From contig JAVIAB010000124.1 in the NCBI GenBank assembly GCA_032433765.1, positions 72,713,746 through 72,777,745 of the forward strand: 64,000 nt of DNA, written 5' to 3'. The translations under genes were made by a program, and so were the position numbers. Under the pieces are notes generated by a model. It did not search any database, was not told the DNA's origin, and saw nothing but the letters and a program-made list of their open reading frames with translations. Positions within the stretch are counted from its first letter, which is position 1; every line of letters starts with the position of its first letter. Positions 1 to 9,007 of the stretch are shown here, one piece after another. The stretch is from Megaustenia siamemsis. Its lineage: Eukaryota > Mollusca > Gastropoda > Stylommatophora > Ariophantidae.

Positions 1-1420
1 TATCATAATTGGTTCTCTCATGCTTATTGGTTCTCTTATGCTTACCTGTAATCCAGCAAATATTGTAGATCTGTAGTAGTTTTGCTTTAGCTACAGTTCC
101 CAAGTTCTTAATCATTTCATTGGACACTCCATCACTGCCTGGTGACTTTTTCATTTTTAATTTGGATACTGCCAGCTCTAGCTCTGTTTGTGGATATTTC
201 CATGACTTCATGTCTGGCCCTTCTTGTCTTGCATTTTGTTACTTTAAGCGGGTCTCTTGTTGTTTCTAGGATAATTTCAACATTATGGTCTTTTGCAAAG
301 GAGTCTACAAAGTGATTTGCTGGCTGCTCACCTGTTAGGATGTTTCCATCTTTCTTCAGTGTATTTTTGGTGTTCCTTTCAGTATCCTCATCATTAAGCT
401 GGTTAACAAGCTTCCACACTTTTCTTTTTGTTCAGGATTCAAGGACTCTGTTTTCTCTTTCCAGCTTCTCCATCTGGCTTGTAGTTTAACCCTTTGAAAT
501 TTCGACTTAGCATGCTGATAGTTATTGTGGTGTTTCTGGCCAGGGTTAGTTTCTGCTTGCTTTCGAGATATTTCCATGTCATTGTGCAGTTGCTCTATAT
601 CACTACTCCAGTCTGGTTTTTCAGAGTTACCATGCCCCTCTAGATATTGTTTCCCTGGCAGATTGTAGTTTTGGTCTACTGTTTTGTCATCAAAGCATCT
701 TTTTTTTTTCATCAACTGTTTTGTTGATGTCTCTGTCTTTAGATCTTTAGTTAGTACACTGGTGTATTGTTGATACAGTTTCCAGTCTGCCTTTTTGTAA
801 TTCAATCTAGAAAGAGTACTGCTCTCCCTAACAGCTTCATTTTTCACCACTATAAAGACTGGTTGGTGGTCACTGCCTCCAGGTTGCTTCCCAACAATAC
901 ATGTAATATTCCATTCCAGGTCTGGTGAATGGAAAGCAAGTCTGGTATAGATGTGGTATGCCATGATCTGGAATAGAATATTGATGGATTTGTTGTCTGG
1001 TTTAGCAGTATAAGCCCATTGTCATCCTGCCAATTTTCAAGTTCTTCACCTCTCTTGTCCATATGTTCATAGCCCCAGCTCTGTGAATGGCTTATGAAGT
1101 CACCACATACAATCAGTCTTTCTTTTAATGAAACTGTGTCTAGTGCCATTTGGCAGTCGCTCGGACTGTAATCGTTGAGTAAATGAATGTCCGTATTTTC
1201 TGTCCTGATGTGCAGTATCTGATATTCAGCCTCATCCATATACACTTCAAGCTGACATGCATTGATGTTCTTTACAAGTATTAATATTTCGCCCATTTGT
1301 CTGTCTTTTCTTTCAGATTGGTATCCAATAATCTTCATGGCTATGTCTGTGTTTAAGCTGGGTTTCCTGCAAGCAGCACACACTTACTTGCTCTTCTTGT
1401 GGGATATTTTCCAACTCAAT
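1..1420 (-). mobile_element. Jockey/I-like LINE (family J): endonuclease to start of reverse transcriptase
   Basis: Read on the minus strand, 1383 to 850 encodes an APE-type endonuclease: a VCGDF core followed by HSQSWGY and LENWQDDNG, as in Jockey/I-clade elements. The next frame (964 to 356) carries GSDHQPV, the usual catalytic SDH box, and then a basic linker that continues in a third frame (419 to 132). Below 132 a further frame reads SPGSDGV and NICWITG, the start of the RT domain, and runs off the left edge. The consensus GDFNSH reads GDFISH, so the Asn is lost. At least three frame changes make this a dead copy. An 18-bp imperfect duplication (11-28 and 29-46) disrupts the RT at the edge. 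The same family recurs at 12401-12905. Confidence 0.75.
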
Positions 1421-1423
1421 ATA

Positions 1424-1928
1424 TCATTTTACTGTTATCATCATCATCAGGTACCTTGCCTGCTGGCGTAGGTAATCATGTCTCTCCACAACTTTCGATC
1501 TCAACAGCTATTTATTATTTCTGTTGTTGACATTTTGCCAAGCCATTCTCTTAAGCTGTCTGGTAATATTTCTCTTTGCTTCCCTCTATCTCTTCTTCCC
1601 TCGATTTTTCCAGTTGTTACAATATATTCCAGCAGTTCTCTTCTCATTACATGGCCAAAAAAAGATGATCATTTCTTCCTAATATTGGAAATTAACTCTC
1701 TTTTTGCTTTGGCCTCTTTCAGAATGTTTTCATTACTCTTCTTAGCTGTCCATGGTATGCTCAACATTCTTCTGTAAAACCACGTTTCTACAGCCTCCAG
1801 TGATTTTCTTGTCTGTTGTCCTATTGTCCATAATTCACATCCATATGTTAAGACTGGCTCTACATAACATTTAAGAACTCTTTTTCTTGTTTCTATTGTC
1901 AAAAATGGATTGCTTAGTATCTTTCTAA
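1424..1928 (-). mobile_element. Family C RTE-like LINE, 3' end
   Basis: The minus strand encodes the post-RT C-terminal region (1902 to 1669: CYVEPVLTYGCELWTIG, then WFYRRMLSIPWTAKK), then in another frame the FGHVMRRE segment, and ends in a short CAT/GAT repeat tail at 1437-1449. It lacks the RT palm. The block at 3503-4480, same strand and family, holds the upstream RT half, so the two look like one copy separated by the RTE insertion at 1929-3502. About 350 bp between the two halves is missing compared with the copy at 22466-23512. Confidence 0.75.
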
Positions 1929-3502
1929 TTTTTAAATTTTAAAGAATATGACCAATAACAAGGCTGCTGGAGAGGATAAGTTAACAGCTGAGATCCTCAA
2001 GGCAATTGATAGCCATAATTTAATACATCTCCAGAAAATGTTAAACATCATTTGGAAAGCAGAGAAGACGACTCATAAATGGAAAAAAGGAATCATTGTT
2101 AAGATTTAAAAAAAGGGCAATCTTAGAGATTGTTACAACTGGAGAGGCGTGACACTTTTGTCAGTTGCCTCAAAGTTATTCTGCAAAATCATCCTAAATA
2201 GAATAAAGGATTCAATAGATACAGTAATGCGTGAAGAACAGGCAGGGTTTAGAAAAGGGAGAAGCTGCCTTGACCACATTTTCACTCTACGACTTATATT
2301 GGAGGAACACATTGAAAAGCAAAAACCTTTTGTACTTAACTTCATTGACTTCAAAAAGGCATTTGACAGTATTCATAGAGATTCTTTGTGGAAAATTCTG
2401 AAGCAATATGGCTTATCATCAAAAATCATAAATATTATCAAAGACATGTATGATGGTTACACATGTGCAGTTCGAACAGAGGAAGGACTGAGCGAATATT
2501 TCCCAATAGAAACTGGGTTAAACAAGGATGAATTTTATCGCCTTTGTTATTTGGAATTGTTATTAACTTCATAATGAAGAAATGCTGCACTGGTAATAAA
2601 GGCATCGAATGGATACAAGGAGACCATTTGGAGGACCTCGACTTTGCTGATGACATAGTTCTCATCAGCAGTCAGATAAAAACGATGCAGGAAAACACAA
2701 ATGAACTATCATCAATAGCCAGCAAAATTGGGCTTGAGATCAATCATGAAAAGACTAAAGTCATAAAAAGTTTAATTCCAACAGACGACAAAATATACAT
2801 GGAAAACAAACCAGTAGAAGAGATCGATTACTTTACCTATCTTGGAAGTCACATTGATCGAGAAGGGGATACAAGCAAAGAAATTAGAATCAGAATAGCT
2901 AAAGCAGCAATGTCTTTCAGAAGCCTTGAAAAGTTGTGGAAATCAAAACTCATCAGCACAAACACAAAATGTAGACTATTCAAATCAAATGTACTATCAA
3001 CCCTTACGTATGCGTGTGAAAGCTGGAAAACAACAAGAGATATAGAAACAAAGTTGAACGCATTAGAAAATAAATGTCTAAGGAAAATACTTGGAACGAA
3101 TTCAAAACAAATGAGGAAATTAGAGAAATCGCCAATCAACCACTAATATCTTCAGTAATAAAGAATAGACGATGGTCATATGTTGGACATGTGATGAGAA
3201 GAGATAATAACCGAATAGCAAAGCAAGCCCTCATATGGGCAACAACAGGTAGGAAGAAAAGAGGAAGACCCAGAGAGACACTGAGAAGAACATTGATGAG
3301 AGAGGCAAGAGCAGCAGAATTCGGCTCCCTCAATGAGATAGAGCTGCTTGCACAGAACAGAGACAAATGGTGAGATTTTATAAAATATCTTTAAAAGAAT
3401 TGAAAACTGCTAGAACAAAAATTCAGATAAGAGAAGGAGTATTTTGGTCTATGCCCTATGGGCCGGCTACGGCTCGGAAGGTCAATAGATAGATAGATAG
3501 AT
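1929..3502 (+). mobile_element. Family R (SR2-like RTE) LINE, 5'-truncated, reaches its tail
   Basis: The RT starts around 1960 (KAAGEDKLTAEI). A stop lies near 2107, then 2149-2571 carries RT boxes including REEQAGFRKGRSCLDH and DFKKAFDS. The palm box is damaged near 2520-2545. A new frame, 2544-3146, carries the catalytic LDFADD and the YLGSHIDREGD region, and 3092-3373 carries the C-terminal GHVMRRD and KKRGRPRETLRRTL. Compared with the copy at 13026-13732 there is a 10-bp deletion near 3095, between two TTGG/ATGG repeats, which breaks the frame. The 3' end is the terminal block GGGCCGGCTACGGCTCGG followed by a (GATA)n tail ending at 3502. Confidence 0.85.
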
Positions 3503-4480
3503 TGTTATTCCAGGCATGTCCGTAATGGATCTTAAAATAATCTCACTATAAATATTAAACAAATCTGGTGACAGCACACAACCTTGTCTAACACTCTGTT
3601 TTATTGTTGAAACATTCCCAATTGGTTTCCAGTTCTTATGGCCGCTGTTTGTTGCCAGTACATGTTCTTTATTATTCTTAGATCTTTGCTGTCTACGTTT
3701 ATGCTTTCTAAAATTTGAATTATTTCTTGGTGCTTTACTTTGTCAAATGCCTTGGTGTAATCTATGAAACATATGTATAGATCTGTTTTTACCTCTATGG
3801 CTCTTTCTACTAAAGATCTTATGATATAAATGGCATTGCTTGTTCCTTTATCTCTAACAACCCTGTTCATTGCTAATTTCTGGACTGATTTTGTTCCGCA
3901 CTCTTCGCATGATGATTCTTACTAATATCTTAGTCATATGACTCATAAGGCTTATTGTGCGATGATCATCGCATTCAATCACACCCGATTTCTTTGGTAG
4001 GGCTATGAATATTGATTTGAGCATGTCGTCTGGTATATATCCGCTGTTGTAGATATCATTCAATATTTTTGTTATTATTTCTATTCCAAAATCACCCACA
4101 GCTTCAATCTCTTCTTTAGTTATATTATCTGGTCCAGGAGCTTTGCCTGCTTTCATATTGCGCAAGGCGTCTTCCACTTCTTCTCTGAGTATTTCTGGTC
4201 CTTCTCCATTATCCTCAATATTTGCTTCCATTTGTTCATCATTATAAAGATCTTTAATGTATTCTGTCCATCATTCCCTTATGTTTTCTTCGTCAATCAA
4301 CAGTAATTCTTCCTTTGATCTTAGACATCCAGTTTTTGATTGCGCTTTTCTTCCTGTTAATTCCTCATTTTGTTTGCATATAGCTTTAGCATCTCCTTTT
4401 TGTTGCATTTCAATCTCTTTGCAATCTCTTCTAGCTGATACCTGTAAGAAAAGCCAGGTCCAGCAACCAAGAAGGGTCAC
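3503..4480 (-). mobile_element. Family C RTE-like LINE, RT 5' half
   Basis: Minus-strand frames 4492-4271 (linker), 4231-3854 (APGPDNITKEEIE, LPKKSGVIECDDHRTISL) and 3870-3601 (YTKAFDKVKHQEI, NMYWQQTAAIRTGNQL) are the RT fingers and first palm box. The region from 3600 to 3503 continues with the VRQGCVLSPDLFN-type segment and stops at the GITI residues, exactly where the GATA tail of the preceding RTE begins. RT frames 4231 and 3870 overlap in different phases, so a frameshift is present. Compare 22466-23512 for the continuous version. Confidence 0.75.
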
Positions 4481-4484
4481 TAAG

Positions 4485-5377
4485 TTTATCAATATTCTTG
4501 GCCAAATTTGGGTTTTTGAGTTAAAATTCTAGAAATCTTTAATTTGTTTCAATTAATGTCAAAAACCTGGCTAGAACTCGACCTCTACTGAGCCAACGCA
4601 CCCCTAAATGTAAAATCAGATTAGTCGCTTTGTCCTTGGCATCTTCCAATAGGAAATTTAAAAGTCAAATTTGCAGCGGTGCAGCACAAATTAAGTTAAC
4701 AATTGTTGTAACAATGTAATAGGCTCGTTTCTTCATCCTTAATAGATAGATATTTGATTCATTGGATAGATCTTTGAATGACGAATCGAAGCTTTGAATG
4801 CTTGACGAACACTCTATTTTGTGCTCTGACACTTAAACGATCGCGTCAACATGGAACATGTCACATCTCTCGTCGACACTAACGTATTCAAGCTGTAACA
4901 CGTTGTGCCGTCTGTATGCATGCTACCGTGTTTGGAGTGCTGGCTGTGGTGGTCGCTCACGCCTGGACGCGACCCCTCACCTGGCTTGTGTTGACAGGAA
5001 GGCCTAGGTCAGGTCTAATACCTTCCCACCTTCCCCCGCTAATTTCTTCACACGCTCCAAGCTGTCAGTGCACAATCTGTGACCTGACCTAATTTCAGAT
5101 TCAGGCCAACTAATTTCAGTTCTGGGAACTGCTGCCATCTTAAAGTGATTAGTACTTCTTTGTGTATCTCATCCGCTGACAATCCGGTTCGTTCTTCACA
5201 GAACTATGAAACATCATTAAAGCACAATCAACAACTCACTGCTGTGTAAAACAAACATGAACTTTATTGTAATAGAGATCATCACTCGATCACTGCCGTG
5301 ACCGATTTCATATCAATCTTTTCTAGCTTGTTAGTATATCACATTAACTCTCTTGTGCACACTTACTCACATCACTT
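4485..5377. other. Unassigned; possible LTR/UTR of an LTR element
   Basis: No coding frame recognised. It holds GC-richer sequence around 4900-5110 with two nearby GACCTGACCTAATTTCAG-like segments, and TGAACTTTATTGT at about 5257, which reads as a polyadenylation-signal-like motif on the minus strand. It leads directly into the 78-bp array. The layout (polyadenylation motif, then tandem repeats, then pyrimidine-rich DNA) resembles the better-supported minus-strand LTR at 60338-62130, so an LTR relic is possible but unproven. Confidence 0.25.
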
Positions 5378-5947
5378 GACACAAAGACACTCCCTGGGTG
5401 TCTCCTTAGCAGACGGACATCTGCTCATATGACAATACATTAAATAGTTCTCTGCATACCACATCTCACATTTCTTGACAAAAGACCTTCCTTGGTGCTT
5501 CTTTTAGCAGACTGACATCTGCCAATTTGATAAGAACATTGACTTGTTCACTGCATTGACAAAGACACTCCCTGGTGCCTCTCAGCCGACTGACATCTGC
5601 CAATTTGATAAGAACATTGACTGGTTCACTTCATTGACAAAGACACTCCCTGGTGCCTCTTAGCAGACTGATATCTGCCAATTTGATAAGAACATTGACT
5701 GGTTCACGGCATTGACAAAGACACTCCCTGGTGCCTCTTAGCAGACTGATATCTGCCAATTTGATAAGAACATTGACTGGTTCACTGCATTGCCAAAGAC
5801 ACTCCCTGGTACCTCTTAGCAGACTGACATCTGCCAATTTGATAAGAATATTGACTGGTTCACTATATTGACAAACGGTTTCCCTGACATGACAAAGTTC
5901 TCGTGACTGTTTCACGTCAACAATCAATTAAATGTTGGGCTCTCTAT
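5378..5947. repeat. 78-bp tandem array
   Basis: The unit starts at GACAAAGACACTCCCTGG. Starts at 5558, 5636, 5714, 5792 and 5870 are exactly 78 bp apart; two more divergent, longer units start at 5378 and 5477. Each unit contains CATCTGCCAATTTGATAAG. Because 78 is divisible by 3, the minus strand stays open through about four units (5927-5631) and reads as a 26-residue repeat (EPVNVLIKLADISLLRGTRE core). I read that frame as a by-product of the period, not a gene. Confidence 0.9.
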
Positions 5948-6724
5948 TCACCAGTTAAGAATACACACTTCTTGCCCCATTCTCAGAATCACACCGAAAA
6001 ACATAGGGCATTAGTCCCAACGTATTCTCCCTCAATTAGAGAATCACTACTTAACTACTTCTATGGTCTATCACTGACCAACTTCACTGGTCCTGGACAC
6101 ATCATCCCTAATATTCCCTAACTCATCACCTAACTACTTCTCCTTGACGAGCACATCCCGCTGTCTAGGGTTCTGACGGCCAACTAACTAACACTTCTTG
6201 ACTCAATACTATTTACAACTCATAACGAAAGACTATGTACAACAGCTTTTACGGCTGTCAACCGTTCTCCGGCTAACACCCGACGGAATATGACCTGCCT
6301 GGTCCACTGCTAGTTCGAGACTGAATTAACTAACAATCACTCACTACCTAACTATTTACACCTATTTTTAAGGGCTGTTAACCTTCGCAGGCTAACACCC
6401 TACGGACCCGACCTCTCTGGTCCCCCGCTAGTTTTCCACCGATTTATTTTCACACTTCACTCTACACCTATCTCCTTTCTCATTTGTCCCACACAATTCT
6501 CGTGCGGCACGCATCTCTCTGAGTGATTCTTACTTTCATGCTTTCCACACTTTCTGACATTTCTTCTCTCACCCGGCCTACTAATTTAATTCTTCCCCTC
6601 TCCTTTAACTCTTTATATGACCTTCACTCTTTATTTATCTCTACAGCTCCATCTCTCTCTCTCTATCCTTTCTCTCTCTTTCTCTCTCTCTCTATCTCAA
6701 CAACACTCATGGTGTGTCCGAAGG
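5948..6724. other. Pyrimidine-rich flank with a 70-bp direct repeat
   Basis: No gene recognised. Two imperfect copies of a ~70-bp segment (GGCTGT(C/T)AACC, then GGCTAACACCC, then CGCTAGTT) lie at about 6251-6322 and 6371-6436. The stretch then becomes strongly CT-rich (6480-6690, including a (CT)n run). The bias resembles 62100-62900 beside the Ty3/gypsy element; it may be the decayed end of a related LTR element. Confidence 0.3.
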
Positions 6725-7145
6725 GAAGAACCATCGCTCAAAGTTCAACTTGATGAAGGACAGAGTGGTAGGACATGATATTGAGAAACAACTAATCTTT
6801 CTTACACAATGCAATAAATCCATTTGTGTTGTATATCTTTGAGGTGCACCATCCGTAGTAATAGCAGAAATTTGTCACGGGGTATGTTAGTTTCTGTCAC
6901 ATACGATTTGAAGGTATTAAATACATCTTCACATCTTGTTCTTGTTTTCATGGCCAAAATTGCCAACAGCTATTCTTTCACAATGTCACTAAACACCATT
7001 CTTGCCATAACAGCCAACTACGAAATATCTGTTACATCTTCAGACTGATCATATTGAAGGGAGAAGAACTCACAGATTGTTAGGTAATTCTTCAACTGAG
7101 TTTGCATGCCACCAGCAATTGTTTCTATTTTTCTCATAATGGTAT
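6725..7145 (-). pseudogene. hAT-type transposase relic (ZMYM/GTF2IRD2-like), middle part
   Basis: Reading the minus strand from 7145 gives MRKIETIAGGMQTQLKNYL, then CEFFSLQYDQSEDVTDIS with a stop, then TRCEDVFNTFKSYVTE and, after a frameshift, TTDGAP, NGFIALCKKD and MSYHSVLHQVEL. These match in order the domesticated/hAT transposase family in which an xLALDESTDVTD segment precedes a TTDGAP segment and a FLSYHCIIHQ segment (family knowledge). At least three stops and two frameshifts: a dead relic. It probably belonged to the same element as 8546-8895, split by the retrotransposon block at 7165-8545. Confidence 0.65.
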
Positions 7146-7164
7146 AAATTGATAATTCTTCTTC

Positions 7165-7960
7165 TTCTAACTTTCAGCTCCCTGTGGAGCAAAGATCTTC
7201 AACATACACTTTCCAAGTTGTTCTGTTTCTTGTCATTCTTTTAAGATCATTCCATGTCTTCCCCATCATCTTCATCTCTGCTTCTGTCTGTCTTCTCCAA
7301 GAATTTCTTGGTCTTTCTCTTTGTCTTTTTCCCTGGGGATTTCAAAAAAGGGGCTGTTGTGTAATACTGTCAGTTGGCTTCCGCAGTGTGTGTCCTGTCC
7401 AGCGCCATCGTCTTCGCTGTATCTCTTTATCCACTGGTATTTGACGGTACATTTCCATAATTCTATGTTAGTGATTTTGTCCTGCCATTTCCATCCTTTT
7501 ATTCTGCATAAGCATCCATTAATGAAAGTCTGTATCTTCTTGAAAGCTCCTCTTGCTTTTGATATCCTTATTTTGGTATCATTTTCTGTACCTCCCTCTT
7601 TATCTATATTACTGCCCAGATATATGTAAGATTGTACGTCTAGTAGAGGTATTTCTCCTAATTTTATTTGGTTATTGTTAACAGCATTAATTCTCATAAT
7701 TTTGGTCTTATCTCTATTAATTTTCAGTCCTACTTGTTGTGATCTCTCATCAAGTATGCTCATTTTATCCTGCATCTGCTGTAACTATTATACGTAGAGT
7801 AGTAGTTATTTGATCAGCACATGATCTGTTCTTCCTAAAACCTGTTTGTTCATCTTTCAAAAGTTTCTCTATGGCCTCTTTTAGTCTCTCCAGAATGATT
7901 CTCTACTGAATTTTTTTCCTGGCACTGATAGTAGCCCATACGCTTCCGGGGCCTGAAAGA
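7165..7960 (-). mobile_element. RTE (SR2-like) LINE, RT start joined to 3' end
   Basis: Minus-strand coding: around 7930-7780 an RT segment (SVPGKKFSRESF, then a damaged DEQTGFRKNRS-like box), then 7775-7272 the post-palm region (LKINRDKTKIMRINA, YIYLGSNIDKEGG, KARGAFKKIQT) and, in another frame, TRPRNSWRRQTEAEMK. The palm with the YADD box is missing, so RT is internally deleted. The 3' end lies at about 7165 with a short GAA-type tail (CTT repeats on +). The same 3' end is found at 20766-20950. Confidence 0.7.
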
Positions 7961-7984
7961 GAAGTAAAGAATAGTGGCGCTGTA

Positions 7985-8545
7985 CCCTACCAGGCATGTT
8001 CGTAAGAGGCGAGAAAGGAGGGTTGGGCATGGGACTGGTTATCCCATACTGTAAAAAAATAAGCCAGAAAAACTTCACAAACATTGGAAAGTCAAAGAAA
8101 AGAATAAAAGTAAATCCGCCATCCAGGAAAGATAAAGGCTCTCTGTCTAAGAGAAGTATGACTCAAGCCGGAGAAAGCCGTAAGGAGTCCAGGTTGCCGA
8201 TTCACCTTTTGTCTACCAGGAAATCTTCCAGAATTGGCACCTAGAATGTACATACCCTAAATGAACAAGGAAAAGCTGCACAGGTAGCAGCAGAAATGAG
8301 AAATTACAAAATAGATATTCTGGGAATGTGCAAAACAAGATGGCTGGGAACGGAAAGAATAAAACTAAATACAGGAGAAATGATTTTATCATCAGGACAC
8401 CAGGAACCTGGAGCACAACATAGTGAAGGGGTAGCTATAATGTTATCAAGGAATGCACAGAAGACATTGATAGAATGGGAAGCAGTAGGGCCAAGACTAA
8501 TGAGAGCTACATTTAAAACAACAAAAAACAACAATTTGATGATTG
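7985..8545 (+). mobile_element. RTE LINE 5' end: leader and N-terminal endonuclease
   Basis: An 82-residue open leader (7996-8241, ending RLPIHLLSTRKSSRIGT) leads into the endonuclease start: TAG replaces the Trp codon of the expected GTWNV, followed by HTLNEQGKAAQVAAEM (8235-8296). Frame 8296-8580 continues with DILGMCKTRWLGT and SEGVAIMLS, the first half of an APE-type endonuclease. It ends at about 8545 where hAT sequence resumes. The active-site Glu normally found in the CETRW motif is Lys here (CKTRW), which would inactivate the enzyme. Confidence 0.7.
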
Positions 8546-8895
8546 CAGATCGTTTATTGGTGACATTTATTTCTAATTAGAAAATCCATCAAACAAACTT
8601 TGCACCAGCATGAAAAGCTTCTTTCAACATTTCACCATCTCGAAGTGATTTTTTTTCTTATTCCATTTCTTAGACACAGCAACATGGTTGCCATAGATCG
8701 AACATACATTTTTCTTTTATCTCAAAGAAAAAAAGCCCTCTTTCCTCTCACCATTGAAATTAGGCCTATATGTTTGCTGGAGAATGTCGGACAATAAATC
8801 ATCCATTTGCTGGAATGTGGCTGGAACTTCCCAGGCACCAAAAAAACATGTGATGGACACAGTGGGGCTCATGGGCACCACATTTAGAACCACTG
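8546..8895 (-). pseudogene. hAT element 5' terminus with BED-like zinc finger relic
   Basis: On the minus strand the block opens with CAGTGGTTCTAAATGTGG (8894 downward), a typical hAT-type terminus. Further in, in broken frames, it reads KKNVCSIYGNHVAVSKKWN and an HFEMVK segment, resembling the C-x2-C and H of a BED/TTF-like finger before hAT transposases, then GEMLKEAFHAGAKFV. Frameshifts and stops are frequent. Together with 6725-7145 it is best read as one minus-strand hAT element interrupted by retrotransposons. No matching second terminus was found. Confidence 0.5.
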
Positions 8896-8950
8896 TTCTA
8901 CACCATGATGCTTTTGTTCTTTCTCTTGTACCCTTACCAATTTGAGTTTA

Positions 8951-8958
8951 GCTCTCTC

Positions 8959-9005
<47 letters not shown>
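8951..9005. repeat. (CT)n microsatellite, tail of family N LINE
   Basis: A nearly pure CT run. On the minus strand it is the (GA)n 3' tail of the LINE at 9007-11300. The second N copy at 17771 has the same tail, so the repeat belongs to the element. Confidence 0.9.

Positions 9006-9006
<1 letters not shown>

Positions 9007-9007
<1 letters not shown>

Noticed and set aside
5378..5947. CRISPR-like regular array
   Set aside because: Units are contiguous 78-bp tandem repeats without unique spacers, in an animal genome.
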